From Corallococcus sicarius (GTDB lineage Bacteria; Myxococcota; Myxococcia; Myxococcales; Myxococcaceae), in assembly GCF_003611735.1 (NCBI RefSeq), contig NZ_RAWG01000004.1:20603-84602 (forward strand): a stretch of 64,000 nucleotides of DNA, given 5' to 3'. The notes beneath the pieces were generated by a model. The model saw only the letters and a program-made list of their open reading frames with translations. It ran no database searches and was not told the origin of the DNA. Position numbers and translations under genes: made by a program. Shown in pieces: positions 27,015-36,367 of this stretch (position 1 is its first letter; every line of letters begins with the position of its first letter).

Positions 27015-29597
27015 TCAGCGCGTGATGGCGCGCAGCAGCGAGTTGCCCGCGTCCGCCACGTAGAGCGTCCCGTCCGGCCCCACCGCGAGCCCCGCGGGCA
27101 GCACCAGTTGGGCCTCCCGGCCCGCTCCATCCTCGTGGCCATAGCGGCCGCTGCCCGCGAGCGTGGTCAGCTTCTCCGGCTCACCGGCCGCGTTGAACAC
27201 GAGCCGGCGCACGCGGTAGTTGCCGGGGTCGGACACCGCGAGCGAGCCGTCCGGCAGCAGCGCGAGGCCCAGGTAGGGCAGGAGCTGCGCGTCCTTCGCC
27301 TCCCCGTCGCGGAAGCCGGGCGTGGAGCCCGTCATGACGGAGGTGACGCCGTCGCGCACGCGCACCACGCGCGCCATGCCGCTCTCCACGACGTACAGGG
27401 TGCCGTCCGCCGCCTGGACCGCCGCGGAGGGGCGGTAGAGCCAGTCGCCCTGCAGCGTCGTCACCGGGTTGCCGGGCGTCACCATGTCGATGCGGCGGAT
27501 GACGCTGTTGTTCATGTCCGCGACGAGCAGCCCCGTGCCATCCGGCGTGAAGGACAGCCCGGTGGGCTGGTTGAAGGCCGCCGCGAGGGCGGGCCCGTCC
27601 AGGTAGCCGTAGGTGGTGCCCGCGAAGACCTGCGACTTGCCGTCCACGGAGATGCGCCGGATGAGGGCGTTCTCCGTGTCCGACACGTAGATGTTGCCCA
27701 GCGCGTCCGCGGCGATGCCCATGGGGCCCACGAGGTTGTTGAGCACCGTGCGGATCTTCCCGTCCGGCGACACGCGCTTGACGGCGTTGGCCAGCGCGTC
27801 CGCCACCGCCCAGCCGCCGTCCGGCAGCACCGCGACCGCGAGCGGCGCGCCCAGGGCATCCGCCGCCACCTTGGCGTCCGAGCGGCAGCGCTTGCCGGGC
27901 TCTCCCGCCACCGTGTGCACGGCCTGCGCGAACGGGCCCTGGGCCTGGGGCAGCGCGGGCGGCTGGAACTTCACCAGGTCCTCCGGCACCTTCCGGCCCA
28001 GCGCCTTGTAGAGCACGTTGGCCACGATGCGGCCCGCGCGGGCATCCGGCACGCGGTCCCCCACCCCGGCCAGCTTCTGCACGAAGTCGATGCCGCCCGA
28101 GGAGAACACGTACGCGTCCCCCTGCTTGCGCACCACCATGTGCGCGAAGCCGAAGCCGCCCTGGAGCGACAGCGAGGGAGACTCGGCGAGCACGTCCACC
28201 CCGGACGGTTGCCGGCCGTTGTTCACCAGCTGATCCACTTCGTAGCCGTTGGCCATCCACAGCGTGTCACCGTGCTTGAGCCCGGTGCCGGCGAAGGCCC
28301 AGTGGTCCGGCGCGGTGATGACCGTGGGGAAGGGCCACTGGTGCCAGCGCGCGGCGAACTGCACGCCCAGCAGCGCGTTCTCCGGACGGGGCGCGGGCAG
28401 GTCGCGGAACTTCACAGTCCTGCGCTGATCCTTGTACGGATCCGCCGCGTGGCCCTTGTAGCAGGTGACGACGCGGCGCTCGCGGCCGTCCGCCGCGGGC
28501 TCGAAGCGCACCTGCCAGTAGGCGTTGTTCGCGCCCAGGTTCAGCAGCGACCGGCCCTCCGTCAGCGCGCGGTCCGCGTGGTCGCGCTGCTTCGAGGACC
28601 AGTACTCGTCGTGCCCGGACATCACCCACACCTTCGCGCCGCGAAGGAAGTCGTAGCTTTCGTCCAGGTCCTCGTCGGTGAAGTAGCCCACGTCCAGGTC
28701 CTGCGACTCCAGCCACGTCACCAGGCTGAGGTCGTCCGTCATCAGGGCGCCGGTGCCCTGGGCCCGGTAGTACGGCCGGTCATAGGAGGACTTGAAGGCG
28801 CGGCTGACGCCCTGCGACTTCATCACGCCCTTCTGATCATCGTAGAGGCTGGTGCCGCCCCAGGTGTTGTACGCCGCCCAGCTGGAGGTGGGGATGAGCA
28901 CCGCGACCTCGGAGCGCGGGTTGGCGTCGCGGACGAAGAAGGGCACGTAGCGCGACGGCTGATCCTCGCGCACGAGCTTCACCACGTACACGCCGCGCAC
29001 CCAGTCCTTCGCGACGGGGATCTCCAGCGAGGGGGACCACGCGCAGGCGATGAGGCCCGTCGTCGGGTCCGCCGGGCAGTCCGCCTGCCGCGTGCCCTTC
29101 ACGGGGCCGCCGCGCGCGACCTCGCGGGCGCCCACGCCGCCGTAGTAGCCCAGGCGATAGACGAACCACGTGAAGCTCTTCGCCTCCGACAGCGACACCG
29201 CCACGCGCAGCGACTCGCCCTGCGTCAGCGTGGCCTTGAGGGGATAGCCCTCGATTTCACGCTGGTTCGCGTTGCGGGTGATGCGCCAGTGGGCGGTCCC
29301 CTTCTTCTGGTTCTCCTTGTGCACCGCGTCCGCGTCGCGCGCGGGCAGCGAGGTGCCTCCATCCGGCAGGTTCGGGTCCGGCTCGTCCGGAGTGCCCGCG
29401 TCATATTCGGGCACGATGACGCCGCCATCCGGGCCAGGGAGCACACCCGCGTCGTCGTTGTTCAGCGGGGGATCATCATGGCGATCACCGGGAGGAGGCG
29501 TGCCCGGGGCAGGACCCGAGTCCTTGCACCCCGCCGAGCCCGTCACCAGGAGCGCCAACACCACTCCCAGCCCCATCCACCGACGCCCCTGTCCCAT
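27015..29597 (-). CDS. Lipoprotein with DMFase-beta-like domain and NHL repeats
   Basis: 860 residues. A lipoprotein signal peptide ends SAGC (Cys24) and is followed by a Pro/Asp-rich linker (25-95). Residues about 110-520 resemble the C-terminal domain of N,N-dimethylformamidase beta-subunit-like proteins (YRLGYYGGVGAREV, SWAAYNTWGGTSLY, MSGHDEYWS). Residues about 590-860 are at least five NHL beta-propeller units (for example GIAADALGNIYVSDTEN, GLAVGPDGTLYVADAGN). The ATG has a strong GGAGG site 8 bases upstream. The combination suggests a surface or periplasmic binding or hydrolytic protein; substrate unknown. It is convergent with the DnaC-like gene and follows lysC on the same strand. 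Confidence 0.82.
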   Translation of the reverse strand: MGQGRRWMGLGVVLALLVTGSAGCKDSGPAPGTPPPGDRHDDPPLNNDDAGVLPGPDGGVIVPEYDAGTPDEPDPNLPDGGTSLPARDADAVHKENQKKGTAHWRITRNANQREIEGYPLKATLTQGESLRVAVSLSEAKSFTWFVYRLGYYGGVGAREVARGGPVKGTRQADCPADPTTGLIACAWSPSLEIPVAKDWVRGVYVVKLVREDQPSRYVPFFVRDANPRSEVAVLIPTSSWAAYNTWGGTSLYDDQKGVMKSQGVSRAFKSSYDRPYYRAQGTGALMTDDLSLVTWLESQDLDVGYFTDEDLDESYDFLRGAKVWVMSGHDEYWSSKQRDHADRALTEGRSLLNLGANNAYWQVRFEPAADGRERRVVTCYKGHAADPYKDQRRTVKFRDLPAPRPENALLGVQFAARWHQWPFPTVITAPDHWAFAGTGLKHGDTLWMANGYEVDQLVNNGRQPSGVDVLAESPSLSLQGGFGFAHMVVRKQGDAYVFSSGGIDFVQKLAGVGDRVPDARAGRIVANVLYKALGRKVPEDLVKFQPPALPQAQGPFAQAVHTVAGEPGKRCRSDAKVAADALGAPLAVAVLPDGGWAVADALANAVKRVSPDGKIRTVLNNLVGPMGIAADALGNIYVSDTENALIRRISVDGKSQVFAGTTYGYLDGPALAAAFNQPTGLSFTPDGTGLLVADMNNSVIRRIDMVTPGNPVTTLQGDWLYRPSAAVQAADGTLYVVESGMARVVRVRDGVTSVMTGSTPGFRDGEAKDAQLLPYLGLALLPDGSLAVSDPGNYRVRRLVFNAAGEPEKLTTLAGSGRYGHEDGAGREAQLVLPAGLAVGPDGTLYVADAGNSLLRAITR

Positions 29598-29726
29598 TGA
29601 CCGACCCTCCACCCCGGTGTTCAGGAGCGGAGGGTAGGCATCGACTCCTGGGAGGGAAGCACCCTGCCCGACGTGGGCACAAAAGTTCGACACTTCCACC
29701 CCGCCAGGGTCCAAGCGGGCGCGCAA

Positions 29727-29743
29727 TTCGCTGGATCAGCGAA
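29727..29743 (-). terminator. Weak hairpin after lysC
   Basis: A perfect 7-bp repeat TTCGCTG-GAT-CAGCGAA lies about 20 bases past the lysC stop, with a smaller hairpin (GACAC/GTGTC) overlapping the stop. There is no real U-tract, so termination is uncertain. Confidence 0.25.
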
Positions 29744-29763
29744 CATCCCTGGGACACCGGGTG

Positions 29764-30957
29764 TCAGCTACCCAGCAGTTCCCGGTGCAGCCTCGCCGTC
29801 AGCGGCTTCAGGTGGGCCTTGTCCACCAGCAGGGTCACTTGCAGGGGCGAGGTGCTCACGGCATGCACCCGGGCAGACAGGCCCTCGGCCGCTGCCAGGG
29901 CCTTCCTCAGGGGCACCCAGTCCGCGTTGAGGCCCACGCCCACGCAGGTGACGGTGCCCCACCCGTCCCGCCACTCCACCGCCGGGCCGAAGCGCGTGGA
30001 CAGCTCCCGCTGGAGCGCTTCGGGGCCGTGCACGTCCGCGAGCGGCACCGCGAGGAAGGTGCGCCCCGGCGCGCCCGGCAGCCCGTCATGCGCGAGCGTC
30101 CGGCCGCGCACGGCGCGCGCGTCCAGGAACTCCAGCAGTTCCTCCAGGGCCACGGTGTCCCCGGCGACGAGCACCGCCATCTCCGCGTCGGCCGTCACGC
30201 CCTTGACGCGGCTGTCGGTGGGGACGGCCAGCTCCTGCACGGCGGTGCCGGTGCCCTGCCCGTGCGCGGTGCGCGCGAGGATGGTGATGCCGCGCGCCTT
30301 GGCCCACTCCACGGCCTGGGCGTTGAGCACCTTGGCGCCGGCGCTCGCCAGCTCCTGCATCTCGTCGTAGCTCAGGGTCTCCAGCTTGCGGGCGTCCGGC
30401 ACCACCCGGGGGTCCGCGCTGAAGACGCCGTCCACGTCCGAGTAGATTTCACACGCCTCCGCCTCCAGCGCCGCCGCCAGCGCCACGGCGGTGGTGTCCG
30501 AGCCGCCGCGCCCCAGCGTCGTCACCTCCTTCTTGAAGGAGACGCCCTGGTAGCCCGCGACGATGACGACCTTGCCGTTCGCCAGCTCCTCCTGGATGCG
30601 GTAGGGCCGCACCTCCACGATGCGGGCCTGCGCGTGCGCGTCGTTGGTGATGATGCCGCTCTGGCTGCCGGTGAAGCTGATGGCCGGCACGCCGTGCTCC
30701 TGGAGCGCCATGGACAGGAGCGCCATGGAGATGCGCTCGCCGCACGTCAGCAGCATGTCCAGCTCCCGCCGGGGCGGGTCCGCCGACACGCCCTTGGCGA
30801 GCGCCAGCAGATCGTCCGTGGTGTCGCCCATGGCGCTCACCACCACCACCACCTGGTAGCCCGAGTCCCGCTTCTCCTTCACGCGACGGGCGACCTTGCC
30901 GAGCTTCTCCGCGTCGGCGACCGATGAGCCGCCGTACTTCTGAACCACGATTGGCAT
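29764..30957 (-). CDS. lysC: Aspartokinase
   Basis: 397 residues, normal for the monofunctional enzyme. It phosphorylates aspartate in the first step toward lysine, threonine, methionine and diaminopimelate. The amino-acid-kinase domain shows [11 protein letters not shown] at the N-terminus, [21 protein letters not shown], the [15 protein letters not shown] segment and [13 protein letters not shown]. Two ACT regulatory domains follow (about 260-397; [26 protein letters not shown]), so feedback inhibition by lysine and/or threonine is expected. The ATG chosen makes the KYGG motif start at residue 7 as in the family; longer in-frame starts add unrelated sequence. It is divergent from the ABC operon, 42 bases away. 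Confidence 0.96.
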   Translation of the reverse strand: MPIVVQKYGGSSVADAEKLGKVARRVKEKRDSGYQVVVVVSAMGDTTDDLLALAKGVSADPPRRELDMLLTCGERISMALLSMALQEHGVPAISFTGSQSGIITNDAHAQARIVEVRPYRIQEELANGKVVIVAGYQGVSFKKEVTTLGRGGSDTTAVALAAALEAEACEIYSDVDGVFSADPRVVPDARKLETLSYDEMQELASAGAKVLNAQAVEWAKARGITILARTAHGQGTGTAVQELAVPTDSRVKGVTADAEMAVLVAGDTVALEELLEFLDARAVRGRTLAHDGLPGAPGRTFLAVPLADVHGPEALQRELSTRFGPAVEWRDGWGTVTCVGVGLNADWVPLRKALAAAEGLSARVHAVSTSPLQVTLLVDKAHLKPLTARLHRELLGS

Positions 30958-30999
30958 CCGCGCCTCGCTTCCCCGGCAGTGTAAAGTCCGCCCCCGCGC

Positions 31000-31743
31000 A
31001 TGCCAATCACCGAGAAACCCATCATCGAGGTGCGCAACCTCACCCGGAGCTACCGCGATCGCGTGGCCATCCAGGACCTGTCCTTCACCGTGGGTGAGGG
31101 GGAGCTGCTCGGCTTCCTCGGGCCCAACGGCGCGGGCAAGTCCACCACGATGAAGATCCTCACCGGCTTCCTGCCGCCCACAGGGGGGCAGGTGAAGGTG
31201 GCCGGCTTCGACGTGTCCACGCACCCGATGGAGGTCAAACGGCGCATCGGGTACCTGCCGGAGACGCCGCCGCTGTACCCGGAGCTGACGGTGCACGGCT
31301 ACCTGACGTTCGTGGCCGCGCTCAAGCAGGTGCCCGGCCACGCCGTGAAGGCGGAGGTGGAGCGGGTGGCGGGGCTCACCGGCGTGGGTGACGTGATGGG
31401 CCGTGTCATCCAGAACCTGTCCAAGGGCTTCCAGCAACGCGTGGGCATCGCGCAGGCGCTCTTGGGCTCGCCGCCGGTGCTCATCCTCGACGAGCCCACG
31501 GAGGGGTTGGATCCCACGCAGCGCGCGGAGCTGCGCGCGTTGATCCGCGGCCTGGCGGGCAAGCACACCGTGCTCCTGTCCACGCACATCCTCTCGGAGG
31601 TCGCCGTGACGTGCGAGACGGTGCTCATCCTCCACCAGGGCCGCGTGGTGGCCCATGAGGCCATCGCCACGCTCGCGCAGTCCCACGGCCAGGCCGAGCA
31701 CGCCTCGCTGGAAGAAGTCTTCATCAAGCTGACCGCCGCCTGA
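31000..31743 (+). CDS. ABC transporter ATP-binding protein (GldA-type)
   Basis: 247 residues. Walker [10 protein letters not shown] (41-49), Q-loop region at [15 protein letters not shown], signature [13 protein letters not shown] (about 140-152), Walker [14 protein letters not shown] and switch His in [10 protein letters not shown]. Sequence features match ATPases paired with GldF/GldG-type membrane subunits, found across bacteria and needed for gliding in Bacteroidetes. It begins a compact four-gene operon with the permease, the GldG-like protein and a DUF4340 protein, so it should power that exporter. Substrate unknown. Confidence 0.93.
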   Translation: MPITEKPIIEVRNLTRSYRDRVAIQDLSFTVGEGELLGFLGPNGAGKSTTMKILTGFLPPTGGQVKVAGFDVSTHPMEVKRRIGYLPETPPLYPELTVHGYLTFVAALKQVPGHAVKAEVERVAGLTGVGDVMGRVIQNLSKGFQQRVGIAQALLGSPPVLILDEPTEGLDPTQRAELRALIRGLAGKHTVLLSTHILSEVAVTCETVLILHQGRVVAHEAIATLAQSHGQAEHASLEEVFIKLTAA

Positions 31744-31778
31744 GCGCCTCCCCTTCCCCTTCGAGGATTCCCCCCCGC

Positions 31779-32582
31779 ATGCGCACCGCCCTGGCCATCG
31801 CCCGCAAGGAACTGGCCGTCGCCTTCACCACCCCGTGGGCCTACGTCGTGTTCACGGCGATGGCGGCGCTCTCGTCGTTCTTCTTCGTCAGCCTGCTGGA
31901 GCAGTTCCAGCAGGTGCAGTCGCTGGCGCGGGAGCACGGCTGGAGCAAGCTGCCGGCGGACTCGGTCGTCTACCGCAACCTCACCGACGGCGTGGTGGTG
32001 CAGCTGTGGGGCGTGGTGCTGATCATCACGCTCTTCATCGCGCCCTTCCTGTCCATGCGGTTGTTCGCGGAGGAGAAGCGCCAGAAGACGCTCGCGCTCC
32101 TGCTGACGACGCCGGTGCGGCCGGTGGACATCGTGCTGGGCAAGTACCTGGGAGGCCTGGGCCTCATCTTCGTCACGCTGGGGCTGACGCTGGTGTTCCC
32201 GCTGCTCTTGTCGGTGGTGGGTTCGAGCGAGTCCGGGCCCGCGCTGGAGTGGCCCACGGTGCTGCTGGGCTACGGGGCGGTGCTCCTGTGGGGCGCCACC
32301 TGCATGGCGGTGGGCCTGTTCATCTCCGCGCTGACGGAGAGCCAGATGCTGGCGGCCTTCCTCACCTTCACCGTGCTGCTGCCGTGGATGCTCCTGCGCG
32401 GCGTGGCCCAGTCCACGGAAGAGCCGCTGCGCTCCTTCCTGAGCTACCTGTCCTTCGACACCCAGTTGCAGGGGATGATCCAGGGCGTCCTGGAGGTGCA
32501 GGCGCTGGTGTTCTTCGCGTCCGTCATCCTGTTCTCGCTGCTGCTCACCCACCGCGCCGTGGAAGCGCAGCGCTACGTGTGA
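31779..32582 (+). CDS. ABC transporter permease (GldF-type)
   Basis: 267 residues with about six membrane helices (for example [53 protein letters not shown]). It starts with the [21 protein letters not shown] pattern common to ABC-2 type permeases. The cytoplasmic loop after helix 2 has [18 protein letters not shown], typical of this family. The stop codon overlaps the start region of the next gene, supporting co-translation with the GldG-like subunit. Confidence 0.9.
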   Translation: MRTALAIARKELAVAFTTPWAYVVFTAMAALSSFFFVSLLEQFQQVQSLAREHGWSKLPADSVVYRNLTDGVVVQLWGVVLIITLFIAPFLSMRLFAEEKRQKTLALLLTTPVRPVDIVLGKYLGGLGLIFVTLGLTLVFPLLLSVVGSSESGPALEWPTVLLGYGAVLLWGATCMAVGLFISALTESQMLAAFLTFTVLLPWMLLRGVAQSTEEPLRSFLSYLSFDTQLQGMIQGVLEVQALVFFASVILFSLLLTHRAVEAQRYV

Positions 32583-32584
32583 CC

Positions 32585-34153
32585 ATGAGAGCGAACCACA
32601 TCACCCGGCTGCAGGGCGCCTTCGGCCTGCTGCTCCTGCTGTCCAGTCCCTTCACGCTGTTCCTCTCGTCCGGCAGCGTGCCGCTCGCCGTGGGCAAGGC
32701 GGTGCTGGGCGCCGTGATGCTCGGGGACTACGTCGTCTCGCACCGTCGGGAGCTGGGGCGCTCAGGCTCACGCCGCACGGGGCGGTTCGTCGCGTCCACC
32801 GTGCTCATCACGCTGTTGGCGCTGGGCGTGCTGGTGGGCCTCAACGTCCTCGCGTTCAAGAACAACCGGCGCATCGACCTGACGCGGGAGCGCATCTTCT
32901 CGCTCGCGCCGCAGACGCGCGAGACGCTCGCGGGCCTGAAGGAGCCAGCTCGCGCGCTGGCGCTCATCCCCCCCACGCACCCGTCCTATGGCGAGTTGGA
33001 GGAGCTGTTCCGGCGCTTCCACGAGGCGGCGCCCCAGAGGTTCAACTACGCGTTCGCGGATCCGCACCACGAGCCCGGCCTGGCCGCGAGGTATCAGCTC
33101 AAGGACGGCCAGACGCTGGTCGTCGTCTCGCGCGGCGAGGGCGAGGATGCGCCCCACACCACCCTGCCCCTCCCCTACGAACAGGAGCTGACCAACGCCC
33201 TCCTCCAGTTGGAGGCGGCGGGCACGCAGAAGGTGTACGTCCTTGAGGGGCACGGCGAGTGGCCGCTGGAGACGCCGAACGGTCCCCAGGGTCCGGGCGA
33301 CGGGCTGTCGGAGCTGCGCAGGCAACTGCTGCGCGAGGGCTACCGCCCCGAGCCCCTCAACCTCCTGGGCCTCAAGGAGGTGCCTCGCGACGCGGGGCTG
33401 CTGATCATCGCGGGGGCGAAGGAGGACTACACGGCTCCGGAAATGGCGGTCCTGCGCACCTACCTGGGCGAGGGCGGCCGGCTCCTGTACTTCACCGACG
33501 TGGGCACGACGGACGGGCTGGGCCTGCTGCTCGCGGACTACGGCGTGCAGGTGGACGACGGCGTGGCGGCGGACTCGCAGTTCAACGCGGGCAACCCGTT
33601 CGTCCTCGTGTCGAACTTCTTCGGCAAGCACGTCATCACCCGCCCCTTGCAGGAGCGCGCGTTCAACGTGCAGCTCCCCACCGTGCGCAGCCTCACGCTG
33701 TTCCGCGAGGGCTTCCTGCCCGGCGTGAAGGTGGAGCCCGTGCTGCTGACGTCGCCCTATGCGTGGGTGGAGACGCGGCCCCAGGAGGACACCACCCCGT
33801 CCGATGGCGAGAAGATGGGGCAGCTCACGCTCGTGGCCGCCGCGTCCCGGGACACGCGCGGGGCGGACTCCAAGCGCTTCGACGAGGCGCGGCTGGTGGT
33901 GATGGGGGACTCGGAGCTGCTGCTGGATCCGAACTGGGGCCATGAGGCCAACCGCAACCTGGTGATGAATGCCCTGGGCTGGGCGTCCCATCAGGTGGAG
34001 AAGATCACCCTGCGCCCCCCGAACCGGGAGACGTCCTCGCTGGAGCTGGGCCGAGGGCAGCTCCAGTTGCTGCGCTTCGTCGCCACCGACCTGTTTCCCC
34101 TGGCGTTGCTGGGCGTGGGGCTCGCTGTCTGGCTGTCGCGGAGGGACCGGTGA
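32585..34153 (+). CDS. GldG-family ABC auxiliary membrane protein
   Basis: 522 residues. Three N-terminal hydrophobic segments (about 12-28, 33-50, 70-90) precede a large periplasmic domain of the ABC_transp_aux/GldG type (RRIDLTRERIFSLAPQTRETL, YVLEGHGEW, LLIIAGAKEDYTAPEMAVL). One C-terminal helix (LFPLALLGVGLAVWL) follows. Such proteins partner ABC-2 exporters; the soluble domain resembles intraflagellar-transport-52-like folds. The ATG sits 2 bases after the permease stop; a GTG six bases upstream overlaps it. The stop overlaps the next start (GTGA). Confidence 0.9.
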   Translation: MRANHITRLQGAFGLLLLLSSPFTLFLSSGSVPLAVGKAVLGAVMLGDYVVSHRRELGRSGSRRTGRFVASTVLITLLALGVLVGLNVLAFKNNRRIDLTRERIFSLAPQTRETLAGLKEPARALALIPPTHPSYGELEELFRRFHEAAPQRFNYAFADPHHEPGLAARYQLKDGQTLVVVSRGEGEDAPHTTLPLPYEQELTNALLQLEAAGTQKVYVLEGHGEWPLETPNGPQGPGDGLSELRRQLLREGYRPEPLNLLGLKEVPRDAGLLIIAGAKEDYTAPEMAVLRTYLGEGGRLLYFTDVGTTDGLGLLLADYGVQVDDGVAADSQFNAGNPFVLVSNFFGKHVITRPLQERAFNVQLPTVRSLTLFREGFLPGVKVEPVLLTSPYAWVETRPQEDTTPSDGEKMGQLTLVAAASRDTRGADSKRFDEARLVVMGDSELLLDPNWGHEANRNLVMNALGWASHQVEKITLRPPNRETSSLELGRGQLQLLRFVATDLFPLALLGVGLAVWLSRRDR

Positions 34154-35625
34154 GGACTGCTGGAGTCGTGGTGCTGGGGCTCGCGGTGCTGGGTCCCTGG
34201 GCGTGTTCACGTGAAGCGGAGAAGCCCGCCCCTCCGAAGCTCTTCGCGACGGAGGCCGCGGAGCCGGCTCGTGGATCCGCGCCCCAGGCGGCCCCTGTCT
34301 TCACGCACCTGACGGTGAAGGCCCGGGGCGCCACCACGGAGCTGGAGCGGACGCCCGAGGGCTGGCGGCTCACCGCCCCCGTGGAGGCGAAGGCGGATCC
34401 GTACGCGGTGGAGGCCCTGGTGCAGCAGCTCACCACGGCGAAGTTCAAGGCGACGGTGAACGCCTCGCCGTCGGACGCGGACCTGAAGAAGTACGGCCTC
34501 ACGTCGCCCCGCTTCACCGTGACGGCGCGGGCCTATGTGCCGGACGCAAGCGGCGGCGGCGCGGAGGATCCATCCCGGCAGCGCACCGTCACGCTGGCGG
34601 GGGGCGAGGAGAACTCCTTCGACGGCTCCGTGTACGTGCGCCGTGAGGGGGATGCGACCGTCTACGCGGCCGAGGGCGCCGTGCGGTGGGCGCTCGACAA
34701 GGGCCCCTTCGAGCTGCGCGCCAAGGAGTTCCTGGGGCCGCTGGACGCCGCGTCGCTCCAGTCCATCGAGGTGACGGCGAAGGCACACGCGTACCAACTG
34801 ACGCGCGACGTGGACGGCAAGACGTGGCGGCTGGTGAAGCCGGAGCCGACGCGTGCGAACGCCAGCCGCGTGGCGGACCTGCTCACCGCGTTCGCGGGAC
34901 AGCAGGCCCTGTCGTTCCCGGAGGACTCCCCTGCCCAGCGAAAGGCGCTCGGCCTGGAAACGCCCGTGGTGGATGCGCGCTTCGTTCCCTCCTCGGGCGA
35001 GCCCATCCGCGTGCGGCTGTCCCAGGTGACGCGCGAGGGGGCGACCGCGGTCCATGCGCTGCGTGAGCAGGGAAATCGCTCCACGCTGGCGGAGGTGGAC
35101 GCGCGCGCGCTGACGACACTGGACGTCGGGGTGCCGGAGCTGAAGGACCGGCGCGTGCTGGCGTTCCCGCGCGACGCCGTGCGGCGGCTGGAGTTCCATC
35201 CTGGAGGCAAGGCCGCGCCCGTGGTGGTGACGCGCGGGTCTGCCGCGGACGGTGGCTCCGACGCATGGCAGGTGGAGGGCCCCGACGGTGGACGCGCCCG
35301 GCACTTCCGCGTGGTGAAGCTCCTGGGCACGCTCGACGCGCTGAAGGCCGCCGCGTTCGGCGAGGCGAACGTGAAGCGGTGGGAGCGCTACGGCATCAGC
35401 GAGTCCTCCCGGAGCGTGGTGCTGCGCGACGCGGACGGGAAGGAGCTGGCGCGGCTGTGGCTGGGCCACGCGGTGCCGGAGCAGGAGGAGCGGCTCTACG
35501 CGCGCGGCTCCGGACCGGACCTGCTGGAGGTCTCCGCGAGCGCCGTGGCGGACCTGCCCACGAGCGCCGCGGACCTGAAGGACGCGCCGCCCGGGGGGCC
35601 GGACGGCGGGGCTCCCACGCCCTGA
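34150..35625 (+). CDS. DUF4340 domain protein of ABC operon
   Basis: 491 residues from a GTG overlapping the upstream stop. The N-terminus is a signal peptide with a Cys (GPWAC) that may be lipidated, although the lipobox is poor. Two DUF4340-type beta-rich units follow (for example LTVKARGATTELERTPEGWRL; LQSIEVTAKAHAYQLTRDVDG). DUF4340 proteins regularly accompany GldFG-type transporters and probably act in the periplasm with the GldG domain. No catalytic motif is seen. Confidence 0.85.
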   Translation: MRTAGVVVLGLAVLGPWACSREAEKPAPPKLFATEAAEPARGSAPQAAPVFTHLTVKARGATTELERTPEGWRLTAPVEAKADPYAVEALVQQLTTAKFKATVNASPSDADLKKYGLTSPRFTVTARAYVPDASGGGAEDPSRQRTVTLAGGEENSFDGSVYVRREGDATVYAAEGAVRWALDKGPFELRAKEFLGPLDAASLQSIEVTAKAHAYQLTRDVDGKTWRLVKPEPTRANASRVADLLTAFAGQQALSFPEDSPAQRKALGLETPVVDARFVPSSGEPIRVRLSQVTREGATAVHALREQGNRSTLAEVDARALTTLDVGVPELKDRRVLAFPRDAVRRLEFHPGGKAAPVVVTRGSAADGGSDAWQVEGPDGGRARHFRVVKLLGTLDALKAAAFGEANVKRWERYGISESSRSVVLRDADGKELARLWLGHAVPEQEERLYARGSGPDLLEVSASAVADLPTSAADLKDAPPGGPDGGAPTP

Positions 35626-35632
35626 GGCAGCG

Positions 35633-36367
35633 TCAGACCTCCATCAAGGCGAAGCGCTGCTCGGGCGTGAACTTGGTGAGCAGCGGCATCGCCACGTTGA
35701 ACACGGGGATGCCGCTCTTGGTCTTCCCCTCGCGGGCACCGTGGTGCGCGTGCCCGTGGAAGACGCAGGCCGCGCCGTAGTGGTCGATGGGCATCGACAG
35801 GCGGCTCGTGCCGAGGAAGGGGCGGATCTCGATGTTCTCCCCGTCCAGCGTCTCCGGGATGGGGGCGTAGTGCATGATCACGACCTTCTTCTCCGTGTCC
35901 AGGTGGCTGAGCGCCGCTTCCAGCTTGAGCGACTCCTTCACGGCCTCCTGCACGAAGGACTTCGTCTCGCCCTCGCCGAAGGCCTGCAACGTCGCGTTGC
36001 CGAAGCCTCCTCCGAAGCCCTTCACGCCCGCCACGCCCAGCACCTTCTCGAAGATGTAGTGGTCTCCGTCGAGGATGTGGACGCCGACCTTGGACAGCTC
36101 CGAGCAGATGTCCTTCACCTGCCCGTGCTCGTAGTCGTGATTGCCCAGCACCGCGGCGCACGGGACGCGCAGCGCTGACAGCTCCTCCGCCAGCACCTTG
36201 CCCTCTTCGACCATGCCGCGATCCGTCAGGTCGCCGCACAGCAGCAGCAGATCCGCCGAGGCGTTCACCTGTTTGACGAACTGACGGAAGCGGCCGTGCT
36301 GGTCGTCACGGCAGTGGAGGTCACCGACCGCTGCCAGCCGTATTTTCGAGCTCGGATCTCGGGCCAC
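35633..36367 (-). CDS. Calcineurin-like metallophosphoesterase
   Basis: 244 residues with the full metal-binding set: GDLHCRDD, LLLLCGDLTDRG, VLGNHDYEHG, VIMHYAP and FHGHAHHG. This predicts a two-metal phosphoesterase, probably on phosphodiester or phosphoprotein substrates; specificity cannot be read. I chose the GTG start because it has an excellent AGGGGG site 6 bases upstream; an upstream TTG (36418) is possible. The start overlaps the upstream nucleotidyltransferase-like gene by about 47 bases, indicating coupled expression. It is convergent with the DUF4340 gene, 7 bases apart. Confidence 0.9.
   Translation of the reverse strand: MARDPSSKIRLAAVGDLHCRDDQHGRFRQFVKQVNASADLLLLCGDLTDRGMVEEGKVLAEELSALRVPCAAVLGNHDYEHGQVKDICSELSKVGVHILDGDHYIFEKVLGVAGVKGFGGGFGNATLQAFGEGETKSFVQEAVKESLKLEAALSHLDTEKKVVIMHYAPIPETLDGENIEIRPFLGTSRLSMPIDHYGAACVFHGHAHHGAREGKTKSGIPVFNVAMPLLTKFTPEQRFALMEV

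Noticed and set aside
27108..29600. An 830-codon open frame antisense to the NHL lipoprotein gene
   Set aside because: The minus strand has a signal peptide, NHL repeats and a strong ribosome site; the opposite frame is composition-driven.
31000..34153. GldA/F/G genes as proof of Bacteroidetes-type gliding
   Set aside because: These ABC families are widespread beyond gliding bacteria, and no other Bacteroidetes gliding or type IX secretion gene is present.
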